Part shown: positions 25,363 to 33,785 of the stretch, piece by piece
Position numbering within the stretch: position 1 is the stretch's first letter
Layout: every line of letters begins with the position of its first letter
Position numbers and translations under genes: made by a program
NCBI GenBank assembly: GCA_965215765.1
Contig: OZ244118.1
Span: forward strand, 1,426,001-1,490,000
Reading direction: 5' to 3'
From: G965212025 sp965215765
GTDB lineage: Bacteria; Pseudomonadota; Gammaproteobacteria; Poriferisulfidales; Oxydemutatoraceae
Length of the DNA stretch: 64,000 nucleotides
The notes under the pieces: model-generated
Database searches by the model: none
Told to the model about the DNA's origin: nothing
The model's input: only the letters and a program-made list of their open reading frames with translations

Positions 25363-28248
25363 GTGACGGGAGCACCAGTTTGTCAGGTGGGTCAAAGTGA
25401 CGGCATGTATCCGAAACGCTTGCTTTCTGTATTGGGCGAGGAGGCACCCGAGACACTGTACCTTCAGGGTAACACCAGCTTGCTGGGATTAAATGGTATC
25501 GGCTTTTGTGGAACAAGAAGACCTAGTCAGAAAGGGTTTGATACGGTTCGGGACTACGCCAAGCGGGTTGCAAAAAAATCCGGATTCATAGTGATAGCCG
25601 GCAACGCTGCCGGAGTAGATCTTGAAGCGCATTACCACGCTTTCTTAGCTGGTGGGTCAACGATACTCGTGCTTCCAGAGGGCATTAAGCACCTTCGTAT
25701 CAAGCGCGCATTAAAGCCGGTATGGGACTGGAAGAGGGTCTTGGTGATCAGCCAGTTTGATCCTGGCACCAGCTGGAATCTTTTTCATGCAACGGCTCAT
25801 AACCAAGTGATTATTGGCTTGAGCAAGGCAGTGATTGCTATTGAGGCCGAGGAAAAAGGGGAAGCTGTGTACGCCGGGATGGAGGCGCTCAGGCTCAAGC
25901 GGAAGCTGTATGTGGTCAAGTATCAGGATATGTCAGTTAGTGGTCGAGGGAACAAGAAGCTGTTGGGGCTTGGAGGCAAGCATTTGCTCAAAACTATTTT
26001 TTCAAAGCAATCCGAAAAGCAAAATACATGCGCGAATATTGGCTGGCGGCTTGAAATGGCTTCAGTGGCAACTCAAAAAAAATTTCTTTTTGGTTTGGTT
26101 CTGGGATGTGACGGCAAGAAGCTATTGAAGGATGAAGAAGATTTTATTGGGAAAGATCTTACTGAGCAACCAAGCGACAAAGAGCCGCAACGAACACGTT
26201 CTGAAACGCCTCAAAAGCCGGAACCGAAGAGGGTGACCAAGACAGGTTGTTCCGGAAGAAAAGATGCTTCAGTTGGTTTGGTTCTGGGACGAGACGGCAA
26301 GAAGCTATCAAAGGATGAAGAAGAATCTGTTGGGAAAGACCTCACTGGACAGCCAAGTGACAACAAGCCACAACGAGCATGTCTTGAAATGCCTCATACG
26401 CCAGAGCCGAAAGGGATGCCCAAGACAGATTATTCCGGAAGAATGGATGCCTCAGTTGATTTGGTTTTGAAACGAGGTAGCAAGTGGTTATTGAAGTATG
26501 CGAGGTCTATTTGGGGAAACATCATTGGGCAACCAAGCGACAAGAAGCCGCAACGATCACGTCCTGAAACGCCTCATCCGTCGGAGCCGAAGGGAGTGGC
26601 CAAGACGCAGTATCCCGGAGGAATGGATGCCTCGGTTGATTCAGTTTCGGAACGAAGCGGTAAGGGGTTATTGAAGGATGTGGAGCCTATTGGGGGAAAC
26701 ATCATTGGGCAGCCAAGCGACAAAAAGCCGCAACGAGCACGTCCTGAAACGCCTCATCCGTCGGAGCCGAAGGGAGTGGTCAAGACGCAGTATCCCGGAG
26801 GAATGGATGCCTCGGTTGATTCAGTTTCGGAACGAAGCGGTAAGGGGTTATTGAAGGATGTGGAGCCTATTGGGGGAAACATCATTGGGCAGCCAAGCGA
26901 CAAAAAGCCGCAACGAGCACGTCCTGAAACGCCTCATCCGTCGGAGCCGAAGGGGGTGGCCAAGACGCAGTATCCCGGAGGAATGGATGCTTCAATTGAC
27001 TCGTATCCAAGGCGAGGCCGCATGGGAATATCGAGAGATGAGGAGTTTTTTGGGGGAAACAGTTTTTGGCAGCCAAGCGAAAAAAAGCCGCAACGAACAC
27101 GTCTTGAAACCCCTCATACGCCAGAGGAAAACAGGATAGCCGAGGCAAGGTATTTCGAAGGAACGGATGCTCCAATTGATTCGTATCAAGGACGAAGCAG
27201 CAAGAGATTATTGAGAGATGAAGGGTTTTTGGGGGGAAACATTGTTGGGCAGCCAAGTGACATAAAGCCGCATCATGCACGTCCTGAAACGCCTAATGCG
27301 CCGGAGGCGAACAGGATGGCTGAGACAAGATATTTCGAAGGAACGGATGTCTTATTTGATTTTGTTTCGGAACGAAGCGACAAGAGGCTACCAAGTGGTG
27401 CCCAAATGGAGTGCATCACGAAAGAATCCGTTGAGCAGATGAGAAAGAACACCCCGAAGCGTATTTGTTTTGAAGCAAACCATAAATTACAACCGAGAGA
27501 AACACCCGACTCAGAGTATTTTGGAAGAATCTGTATCCCATTTTATGCCGAGTTCAAAAGGATTTTTCCATTTGAACTCCCACCAAATCCATACGATCGT
27601 AAAGGCTCATGTTGGAGAATGATTTGCGATGAGGCAGAGTTTGATGAAATAGACGCATGGATAAAGCACCAAGGTAGTCGTGTGTTTCTACACGATTGCT
27701 TGTACACATCCGTTGCGCTTAGCCCTAACTTTAAACACGCAAATAGAGATGAAAGAACAAGAATTGGTGCCCTTGAATACCATGCCAAGTGGCATTCTGA
27801 CCTAGGAGCAACTCGGGAACTAGCGGAACATTGCGTGAACACGATAGAAGATCTACCTCGCTACGCGACCGCAGATTTTGTCTGTGCAGTGCCGCCGACT
27901 CCCGGCAAGGGTCTCGGCCTTCCCTTTAAAGTTGCAAAGATTGTGGGGGACAGTCTTGGGAAGGACAACATAACTGGCAATTTTCACTTCCGGGCAGAAA
28001 AGAAATCGCTCGCGGATATCAGACTTGATGATAGATGGGCAGCGTTGGATGAAGCTCAACTAAGCTTTGATGGAGTTGACGTCTCGGGCAAGCGGATCAT
28101 TCTCATTGACGATATGTATCAGTCCGGGACGACGATGCAGTACAGTGCCATGAAACTCCAAGAGGCCGGAGCGTATCAGGTATGTGGCTTGTGCATGGTG
28201 AAATCGAGAGGGGACAGAGACAACCAGCAATCTCGAGACGGTTCATGA
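25363..28248 (+). CDS. Fused DprA-like / repeat linker / phosphoribosyltransferase protein (ShosA-ShosT fusion)
   Basis: 961 aa starting at GTG 25363. Residues 1-225 are the DprA-like domain (GIGFCGTRRPSQKGFD, AGNAAGVDLEAHYHAF, STILVLPEGI). Residues about 245-680 are seven tandem 60-residue repeats rich in Pro, Lys, Ser and Gly (core QPSDKKPQRARPETPHPSEP). Residues 682-961 are the PRTase domain with VPPTPGKGLGLP and IILIDDMYQSGTTMQ. Domain order and sequence match the separate A1-T1 and A3-T2 genes, so this is the same two-component unit in one chain. A3 starts 20 bp downstream. If ShosT is toxic, a covalently tethered antitoxin with a long flexible linker would be unusual; this is inference. 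Other reading: repeat expansion joined two genes. Confidence 0.87.
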   Translation: MTGAPVCQVGQSDGMYPKRLLSVLGEEAPETLYLQGNTSLLGLNGIGFCGTRRPSQKGFDTVRDYAKRVAKKSGFIVIAGNAAGVDLEAHYHAFLAGGSTILVLPEGIKHLRIKRALKPVWDWKRVLVISQFDPGTSWNLFHATAHNQVIIGLSKAVIAIEAEEKGEAVYAGMEALRLKRKLYVVKYQDMSVSGRGNKKLLGLGGKHLLKTIFSKQSEKQNTCANIGWRLEMASVATQKKFLFGLVLGCDGKKLLKDEEDFIGKDLTEQPSDKEPQRTRSETPQKPEPKRVTKTGCSGRKDASVGLVLGRDGKKLSKDEEESVGKDLTGQPSDNKPQRACLEMPHTPEPKGMPKTDYSGRMDASVDLVLKRGSKWLLKYARSIWGNIIGQPSDKKPQRSRPETPHPSEPKGVAKTQYPGGMDASVDSVSERSGKGLLKDVEPIGGNIIGQPSDKKPQRARPETPHPSEPKGVVKTQYPGGMDASVDSVSERSGKGLLKDVEPIGGNIIGQPSDKKPQRARPETPHPSEPKGVAKTQYPGGMDASIDSYPRRGRMGISRDEEFFGGNSFWQPSEKKPQRTRLETPHTPEENRIAEARYFEGTDAPIDSYQGRSSKRLLRDEGFLGGNIVGQPSDIKPHHARPETPNAPEANRMAETRYFEGTDVLFDFVSERSDKRLPSGAQMECITKESVEQMRKNTPKRICFEANHKLQPRETPDSEYFGRICIPFYAEFKRIFPFELPPNPYDRKGSCWRMICDEAEFDEIDAWIKHQGSRVFLHDCLYTSVALSPNFKHANRDERTRIGALEYHAKWHSDLGATRELAEHCVNTIEDLPRYATADFVCAVPPTPGKGLGLPFKVAKIVGDSLGKDNITGNFHFRAEKKSLADIRLDDRWAALDEAQLSFDGVDVSGKRIILIDDMYQSGTTMQYSAMKLQEAGAYQVCGLCMVKSRGDRDNQQSRDGS
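26095..27405 (+). repeat. 180-bp tandem repeats encoding the fusion linker
   Basis: Units begin at about 26095, 26275, 26458, 26638, 26818, 26998, 27178 and a partial at 27358; spacing is 180 bp except one of 183. Units at 26638 and 26818 are almost identical in DNA, pointing to recent expansion, while the outer units have diverged. All keep frame. Confidence 0.93.
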
Positions 28249-28267
28249 ACAAATACAGGAAAGAACT

Positions 28268-28972
28268 ATGAAGGAACCAGAAATTTGGCAGGTGGATCAA
28301 AGTGACAGTGATTATCCGGGGCGTTTGCTTTCTGCGTTGGGAGAGGAGGTGCCCGGTACGCTGTACATTCAAGGGAATGTCAATTTATTGAAGTTGAAGG
28401 GTATCGGCTTTAGCGGAACAAGAAGGCCAAGCCAAGGTGGGATTGATGTAGCGCGAGACTGCGCAGGGCAGGTTGCAAAAAAATCCGGGTTCACGGTGAT
28501 ATCCGGCAACGCCCCCGGAGTAGATTTTGAAGCACATTACCACGCCCTCTCGGCTGGCGGTTCAACGATACTCGTGCTTCCAGAGGGTATTAACCACTTT
28601 CGTATCAAACGTGCATTAAAGTCGGTGTGGGATTGGGAAAGGGTCTTGGTGGTCAGCCAGTTTTATCCCGATGCTGGCTGGAAAGTTTGTCAAGCAAGGG
28701 CTCGAAACCAAGTGGTTATTGGCTTGAGCAAGGCCGTGATCGTCATTGAAGCCGAGGAAGAAGGAGGAACCAGGCATGCTGGCGAGGAGGCAATCAAGCG
28801 CAACAAGCTGCTGTATGTGGCTGAGTACGAGGGTATGCCAGCAGAGGCCAAGTGGAATAAGGTGCTTTTGGCAGAAGGGGGGAGACCACTACCCGGATCC
28901 GAACCTTCGGGACAGACCGACATGCAAAAGGTCTACGAGGACATTGAATGGCAGTCTGCAATGACCTTGTAA
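28268..28972 (+). CDS. DprA-like protein (ShosA-like), copy A3
   Basis: 234 aa, two residues different from A1. It sits 20 bp after the fusion gene and 73 bp before T2. The block 28268 to about 30054 is a near-identical copy of 19904 to about 21690 (offset 8364 bp), so duplication or gene conversion was recent. Motifs: FSGTRRPSQGG, SGNAPGVDFEAHYHAL, ILVLPEGI. Confidence 0.85.
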   Translation: MKEPEIWQVDQSDSDYPGRLLSALGEEVPGTLYIQGNVNLLKLKGIGFSGTRRPSQGGIDVARDCAGQVAKKSGFTVISGNAPGVDFEAHYHALSAGGSTILVLPEGINHFRIKRALKSVWDWERVLVVSQFYPDAGWKVCQARARNQVVIGLSKAVIVIEAEEEGGTRHAGEEAIKRNKLLYVAEYEGMPAEAKWNKVLLAEGGRPLPGSEPSGQTDMQKVYEDIEWQSAMTL

Positions 28973-29045
28973 CAGGGTCAAAAAGAATCGCTTTTCTGAT
29001 TTGGTTCCGGAACGAGGCAGCAAAGATTAATCAAGCGGTGCATGC
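28973..29045 (+). other. Vestigial fusion linker between A3 and T2
   Basis: Same sequence as 20609-20681: an in-frame stop, then a shifted remnant of the repeat-linker start (GATTTGGTTCCGGAACGAGG) immediately before the PRTase gene. Confidence 0.75.
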
Positions 29046-29873
29046 ATGAAGCCCATCACGAAAGAGTCTGTTGAGCTGATGCGAGAGAAAATACCGAAGC
29101 GCATTTGTTTTGAAACAACCCATAGATCACAGCTGGCAAAAACAACCGGCAAAAATTATTTTGGTAGAATTTATGTCCCATTTGGTGCAGGATTCAAAAG
29201 GATTTTCCCGTTTGAACTCTTTCCAAATCCACGTGACCGCTTCAATGAAGACTCACATTGGAGAGTAATTCACACTGAGACAGAATTCGATGCAATAGGC
29301 GCATGGATAAAGCACCAAGGCAGCCGTGTGTTTCTGCGCGATTGCTTGCACGCCTCTGTTGCGCTTAGCCTTAACCGTGATGAAAACACAGGAAAAAGAA
29401 CGGAAATTGATCTTCATGTATACCGTGCCAAGCAGAAACCTGGCTCGCTAGCAACTCGGGATCTTGCGGAACATTGCGTGAACGCGATAAAGGATTTATC
29501 TCCCTACAAGCCAGCAGATCTTGTCTGTGCGGTGCCGCCTCATCCGGGCAAGGGTTTTGATCTGCCTTCTAAAGTTGCAAAGGTTGTGAGTAGCAGACTT
29601 GGGAAGGACAACATAACTGACGGTTTTCGCTTCGGTGCAGGAAAGAAATTGCTCAAAGACATCAAACTTTGCGAGAAATGGGCAGCATGGGACGAGGCTC
29701 GACTAAGCTTTAATGGAGCTGAAATTGCAGGCAAGCAGGTCATTCTTATTGACGATGAGTATCAATCCGGGACGACAATGCAGTACATCGCCATGAAACT
29801 CCAAGAGGTCGGAGCATATCAAGTATGTGGTCTGAGCATGGTGAAAGCGATGAGTGATAAGGACAATCAGTAA
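29046..29873 (+). CDS. Phosphoribosyltransferase-domain protein (ShosT-like), copy T2
   Basis: 275 aa, identical in protein to T1. PRPP loop VILIDDEYQSGTTMQ and VPPHPGKGFDLP are intact. Two identical toxin-like genes 8.4 kb apart in direct orientation could recombine and delete the segment between them, including the fusion gene. Confidence 0.83.
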   Translation: MKPITKESVELMREKIPKRICFETTHRSQLAKTTGKNYFGRIYVPFGAGFKRIFPFELFPNPRDRFNEDSHWRVIHTETEFDAIGAWIKHQGSRVFLRDCLHASVALSLNRDENTGKRTEIDLHVYRAKQKPGSLATRDLAEHCVNAIKDLSPYKPADLVCAVPPHPGKGFDLPSKVAKVVSSRLGKDNITDGFRFGAGKKLLKDIKLCEKWAAWDEARLSFNGAEIAGKQVILIDDEYQSGTTMQYIAMKLQEVGAYQVCGLSMVKAMSDKDNQ

Positions 29874-29910
29874 TTTTGAGGTGGTTCATGAACAAAGACA
29901 GAGAGGGACT

Positions 29911-30627
29911 ATGATGGAACCAGAAATTCGACAGGTGACCCGAAGTGGTTCCGGTTATCCGGAGTCTTTGACCACTGTGTTGGGGAATAAGGCACCCGAA
30001 AAGCTATACCTTCAAGGGAATGTCAATTTATTGAGATCGACGGGTATCGGCTTCAGTGGGACAAGAAGATCGAGCAAAAAGGGGATTGATACAGTACAAG
30101 ACTGTGTCAGGCAAATCGCTGGAAACCCTGAGTTCACTGTGATATCTGGCAACGCCGCCGGAGTCGATTTTGAAGCACATTACCACGCCTTGTTGGCTGG
30201 TGGTTCAACGATACTCGTGCTTCCGGAGGGCATTAATCACTTCCGCATCAAGAGGGGATTAAAGCCGGTATGGGATTGGGAGAGGGTCTTGGTGATCAGC
30301 CAATTTAATCCTGGCACTAGCTGGAAATTTTATCAAGCATTGACTCGTAATCGGGTGATTATTGGCTTGAGCAAGGCCGTGATCGTCATTGAAGCCGGGG
30401 AAAAAGGAGGAACCAGGCATGCCGGCGAGGAGGCAATCAAGTGCAATAAGCTGCTGTATGTGGCTGAATATGAGGATATGCCAGCGGATGCCAAGGGGAA
30501 TAAGGTACTTTTGTCAGGAGGAGCGAGACCACTACCCAGATCCGAACCTTCGGGACAGGCCAACATGCAAAAGGTTTACGAGGACATTAAGGGGCAGATG
30601 AAGGTAGTGCAAGGAAAGTTGCTTTAA
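29911..30627 (+). CDS. DprA-like protein (ShosA-like), copy A4
   Basis: 238 aa from ATG 29911, GAGAGGG upstream, 37 bp after T2. Corresponds to A2 by position. The first 45 or so codons are the same as A2, after which the two diverge (FSGTRRSSKKGIDTVQD versus VSGTRNPSQGGIDVARD). This copy keeps the canonical NAAGVDFEAH. Ends with KGQMKVVQGKLL. Confidence 0.83.
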   Translation: MMEPEIRQVTRSGSGYPESLTTVLGNKAPEKLYLQGNVNLLRSTGIGFSGTRRSSKKGIDTVQDCVRQIAGNPEFTVISGNAAGVDFEAHYHALLAGGSTILVLPEGINHFRIKRGLKPVWDWERVLVISQFNPGTSWKFYQALTRNRVIIGLSKAVIVIEAGEKGGTRHAGEEAIKCNKLLYVAEYEDMPADAKGNKVLLSGGARPLPRSEPSGQANMQKVYEDIKGQMKVVQGKLL

Positions 30628-31035
30628 GACCTGCTTCTCATAGGGAGTCGCATTCCAGCCAACAGCTTTCAAATGCGTAACCCACACCGAGTTCGACTGC
30701 TGCCGAAGGAGCGATTAAGTAACGGCCAAGTCTTTTTTTCTACCAGCTCCACGGGGTTAGCCAGCGGTTACCAAGGTGGCATCCGGGAAAACCATGCCGC
30801 AGGTAACGTCAATGGTGTGTTGAGGAATGGCACCCGGTTATTATGGCTGAAGCGTACAGGCTTGAGACTTTGGTGCCAGGCTGGACACCCATCGGAAATC
30901 AACGGTTCCAAGCTTTGGGCTTCAGTACGAACCAAGGAGCTTCAGAGTTGAACGTTTTGTCAACTTTTCAGGTGTTCCTGAACCCAAAATCAAGGAGTAC
31001 TTGGGTAAAATAACCAGCAAGCAGGACGTGACAAC
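30628..31035. other. Spacer after A4 with array-tail repeat and rhuM leader
   Basis: 30628-30850 repeats the sequence after A2 (22282-22500). 30840-30870 (GGCTGAAGCGTACAGGCTTG) also matches 32402 onward near fic. No ORF with protein character. The last 60 bp lead into rhuM; I found no convincing promoter. Confidence 0.5.
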
Positions 31036-32100
31036 ATGAACAAGAAGAAACTTCAAAGTCTCACCATTCGCAACAGTACAGCCGAATTTCTGATTTTCAC
31101 CCAGCAGGCGGTGGGGGGGGGCATAGAAGTTCGCTACGAGAATGAGACCATCTGGCTGACTCAAAAGCTGATGGCAGAGCTGTTTGACACTTCGGTCAGT
31201 AATATAGGTACTCACCTGAGAAATATTTATGTGAAGGGAGAACTGCAGGAAGGAGCAACTACCGAGGGTTTTTCGGTAGTTCAAAAAGAAGGTTCCCGTG
31301 ACGTTCGTCGAACCCTGAAATTTTATAACTTGGATGCCATTATCGCAGTTGGATACCGCGTCAACTCCAAGCGTGCCACGCAATTTCGCCAATGGGCGAC
31401 CCGAGTCTTGCGTGAGTTTTCCATAAAAGGCTACGTGTTGGATAGAAAACGCCTGGAGAACGGTATGTTTCTGGGTGAAGACTATTTTGAACGCTTACTT
31501 TCTGAAATACGTGAAATTCGTCTCAGTGAGCGCCATTTTTATCAAAAAATCACCGACATTTACGCCACCAGTGTGGATTATCACAAGAGTGCTCCTGCCA
31601 CGCGTGAATTTTTTGCCGTCGTGCAGAACAAGCTGCATTACGCTATTCATGGGCACACCACGCCCGAATTGATCACAAAACGTGCCGACAGCACGCAGCC
31701 GCACATGGGGCTGACTAGGTGGGGGAGTGCTCCAGATGGCAGAATCGTCAAAACTGATGTCGTAACTGCCAAAAATTACCTGACAACTGAGGAACTGGAC
31801 TCTTTGGGTCGGGTTGTCAACGCTTATTTGGATTTGGCAGAAAGTCGTGCCAGACGCAAAATCCCGATGACAATGGAGGACTGGGCGACCCGTCTGGATA
31901 AATTCCTTGAATTTGACGAACGTGGTGTGCTGCAAAATGCTGGCTCAATCAGCACTGAAATAGCCAAAGACCATGCAACAAGCGAGTTTGAGAAATACCG
32001 CATTGTTCAAGACCGATTGTTTGAATCCGATTTTGACAAGGAGATCAAAGTTATCGAACAACAGATCGCCAAGAAAAAGCATGGGAGAGACGATACCTAG
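31036..32100 (+). CDS. rhuM: RhuM family protein
   Basis: 354 aa, full-length member of the RhuM (virulence-associated, COG3943-type) family, found on mobile islands and next to toxin and restriction genes; biochemical role unknown. Seen: the N-terminal DNA-binding-like block IWLTQKLMAELFDTSVSNIG, FYNLDAIIAVGYRVNSKRAT then QFRQWATRVL, and a C-terminal half with a Lys-rich tail. Residues GATTEGFSVVQ are encoded by a perfect 9-bp inverted repeat (31257-31281). Decayed copies of this gene occur at 19470, 25040 and 32101, so it or its DNA has been copied several times. Confidence 0.9.
   Translation: MNKKKLQSLTIRNSTAEFLIFTQQAVGGGIEVRYENETIWLTQKLMAELFDTSVSNIGTHLRNIYVKGELQEGATTEGFSVVQKEGSRDVRRTLKFYNLDAIIAVGYRVNSKRATQFRQWATRVLREFSIKGYVLDRKRLENGMFLGEDYFERLLSEIREIRLSERHFYQKITDIYATSVDYHKSAPATREFFAVVQNKLHYAIHGHTTPELITKRADSTQPHMGLTRWGSAPDGRIVKTDVVTAKNYLTTEELDSLGRVVNAYLDLAESRARRKIPMTMEDWATRLDKFLEFDERGVLQNAGSISTEIAKDHATSEFEKYRIVQDRLFESDFDKEIKVIEQQIAKKKHGRDDT
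31257..31281. repeat. Inverted repeat inside rhuM
   Basis: AACTACCGA / TCGGTAGTT, 9-bp perfect arms around a 7-nt loop. Homologous palindromes in the rhuM relics have altered arms that still pair. Confidence 0.8.
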
Positions 32101-32401
32101 CTCAAAAACAGTGCGGTTCGTTCTGAGCTATGGCAAAAAGTAAGCGGGATGGAGCTGCTTGATGCCCCGGCCGGGAATGCCAGCCACTTAGCTGAGAGAT
32201 AATCATGTGAAGGGGAACCTACGACAGGGGACAACTGCCGTGGAATCCTCGGTAGCTCAGACAGGTGCCCCCGCTGTATTTGCCAAACGCTTGGGAAATC
32301 CCAGGCAACTACCAAGAATTTCTTGGTAGTTCAGAAAGAAGCTCCCCGAGAAGCTCACCGACTGCTGAAGCTTTATAGGTGCGACCTCCATATCGCGGTT
32401 G
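32101..32401 (+). pseudogene. Decayed second copy of the rhuM 5' half
   Basis: Directly after intact rhuM. CTGAGCTATGGCAAAAAGTA then GGATGGAGCTGCTTGATGCC matches the WLTQKLMAELFDT coding region. Two palindromes (32233, 32307) with TTCAGAAAGAAGCTCCCCGA, and a GAAGCTTTATAGGTGCGACC block, follow in relic order. No open frame. Confidence 0.65.
32233..32331. repeat. Second paired palindromic element
   Basis: 32307-32331 is a perfect 11-bp hairpin AACTACCAAGA / TCTTGGTAGTT with a 3-nt loop. Compared with 19602-19626, stem bases differ on both sides so that pairing is kept (CCGAGG/CCTCGG versus CCAAGA/TCTTGG). 32233-32257 is a weaker partner. Confidence 0.7.
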
Positions 32402-32444
32402 GCTGAAGTGTGCAGGCTTGAGGCTTGGGAGCTTGGACGACGGT

Positions 32445-33557
32445 TTATTCTGAAGTATTCTCTCGCAGACGGTAGCTTGTGCTCCGTCCGCTACCGGGGT
32501 TTTGAAGAAAAACGCCACGTGCCTTCAATTCCTGAATGTCTCGCGACGCAGTATTTATTGAGCACTTGGCCATCTTGGCGTATTTGGAAGTATTTATATG
32601 GCCTTTAAATTCATCCTCAAGCATGCGGTTGATGATTAGGCGTTGGCGTTCATTGACAGTTCGCTGGTTGATGCTTTCCCACAGTTGCGCCTTAAATAAA
32701 ACAGTGCGCAAGCTATCCTCGGCATTCTCAATTGCACGTCCAAGACAAGCCAGGAACCATTCAATCCAGGGTGTTGCATCTGGTGTGCTGCGTTGCTGGT
32801 GTTCCAGTTGCTTGTAATAATCTTTGCGCTCTGACTCAATTTGCTTGGAAAGGCTGTAGAAACGGCTAGACGTGCCATCAGCGCGTGCCAATGCCATATC
32901 AGTAATTGCCCTTGTGACCCGGCCATTGCCATCTTCAAAGGGGTGAATGGTCACAAACCAAAGGTGTGCCAGAGCAGCTCTGATTACTGGATCGGTGCTG
33001 TCGTTGACATTGAACCATGATAGAAAGGCTGCCATTTCCGTTTCGATTCTACCCGCATGCGGGGCTTCAAAATGGACTTTTTCACGCCCGATAGGTCCAG
33101 AAACAACCTGCATGGATCCTGCATCCATAGTGCGCCATCTACCGACAGTCACTAGGTGCATGCCACTTGATCCCGTTGGAAAGAGGCCGGTGTGCCAGTT
33201 AAACAGACGCTTGTTTGTTAGATCTTGGTTAAACTGCTGTGTGGCGTCCAGCGTCATTGCCACAACGCCTTCAACACTGCGACTTGAGGGGACAAGGCCA
33301 GCAACGTCAACTCCCAAGCGGCGGGCAATGGAGGAGCGAACCTCCTCAGCATCCAGTTTCACGCCTTCAATCGCCGATGACTTTACAACATCATCTGTGA
33401 GCGTGGCCAAGCTTGCCTCACGCTTTAATGTGAGGCTCAAGCCTTCCATTCTGCCTAGCAGCCACCCTTGGCGATGGCGCACATCCGCCAGTTTAGAAGT
33501 CAGTGTACTGGCATCAAAAGTGAAATTTGGCCAGTCGTTGTGTTCGTGTAACCACAT
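32445..33557 (-). CDS. Fic family protein with N-terminal DUF4172-type domain
   Basis: 370 aa from ATG 33557 (a GTG at 33566 extends it by three residues). The Fic active-site motif HPFEDGNGR is intact, so AMP transfer is expected. The inhibitory helix motif S/TxxxE(G/N) appears N-terminally as SSAIEG, making this a self-inhibited (class II type) Fic protein. The C-terminus has a winged-helix-like segment (INTASRDIQELKARGVF), suggesting DNA-binding autoregulation. The start overlaps a palindromic operator-like repeat, and a second Fic gene diverges from it. Confidence 0.88.
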   Translation of the reverse strand: MWLHEHNDWPNFTFDASTLTSKLADVRHRQGWLLGRMEGLSLTLKREASLATLTDDVVKSSAIEGVKLDAEEVRSSIARRLGVDVAGLVPSSRSVEGVVAMTLDATQQFNQDLTNKRLFNWHTGLFPTGSSGMHLVTVGRWRTMDAGSMQVVSGPIGREKVHFEAPHAGRIETEMAAFLSWFNVNDSTDPVIRAALAHLWFVTIHPFEDGNGRVTRAITDMALARADGTSSRFYSLSKQIESERKDYYKQLEHQQRSTPDATPWIEWFLACLGRAIENAEDSLRTVLFKAQLWESINQRTVNERQRLIINRMLEDEFKGHINTSKYAKMAKCSINTASRDIQELKARGVFLQNPGSGRSTSYRLRENTSE

Positions 33558-33560
33558 GTT

Positions 33561-33619
33561 AATCACCCCATAACTTGGTGTGATTATAGCTTTTATTCAC
33601 CCCATAGCTTGGTGTGATT
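33561..33619. promoter_or_regulatory. Two operator-like inverted repeats at the fic start
   Basis: 33561-33585 reads AATCACCCCA TAACT TGGTGTGATT and 33595-33619 reads ATTCACCCCA TAGCT TGGTGTGATT. Arms are 10 bp with one or two mismatches, spacer 5 bp, and centres are 34 bp apart. The first overlaps the fic ribosome site and upstream start. A perfect version stands at 37237-37263. Likely binding sites for a regulator, possibly the Fic or Fic-MerR protein. Confidence 0.65.
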
Positions 33620-33758
33620 ATGTCCTCTATTCACCTCACAAACGAAAAGAATCATTGCGAGCTGTAGCTGCGGGCTGTTCAGGATGCCCTCAAAGGGCTC
33701 TGTTAAAGGGCTTGTTGATGCTCAGTGATAATCCGTCATCTTTGTCTTACTTCCAAAC

Positions 33759-33770
33759 CATAACGTTATG
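33759..33770. promoter_or_regulatory. 12-bp palindrome before the broken fic-merR gene
   Basis: CATAACGTTATG, perfect, 16 bp before the ATG at 33786. The identical element precedes the intact homologue at 37424-37435. Confidence 0.5.
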
Positions 33771-33785
33771 CTTTATGGTCATGGC

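Noticed and set aside
26095..27405. CRISPR or minisatellite reading of the 180-bp repeats
   Set aside because: All units are in frame and coding, linking two clear domains of one protein.
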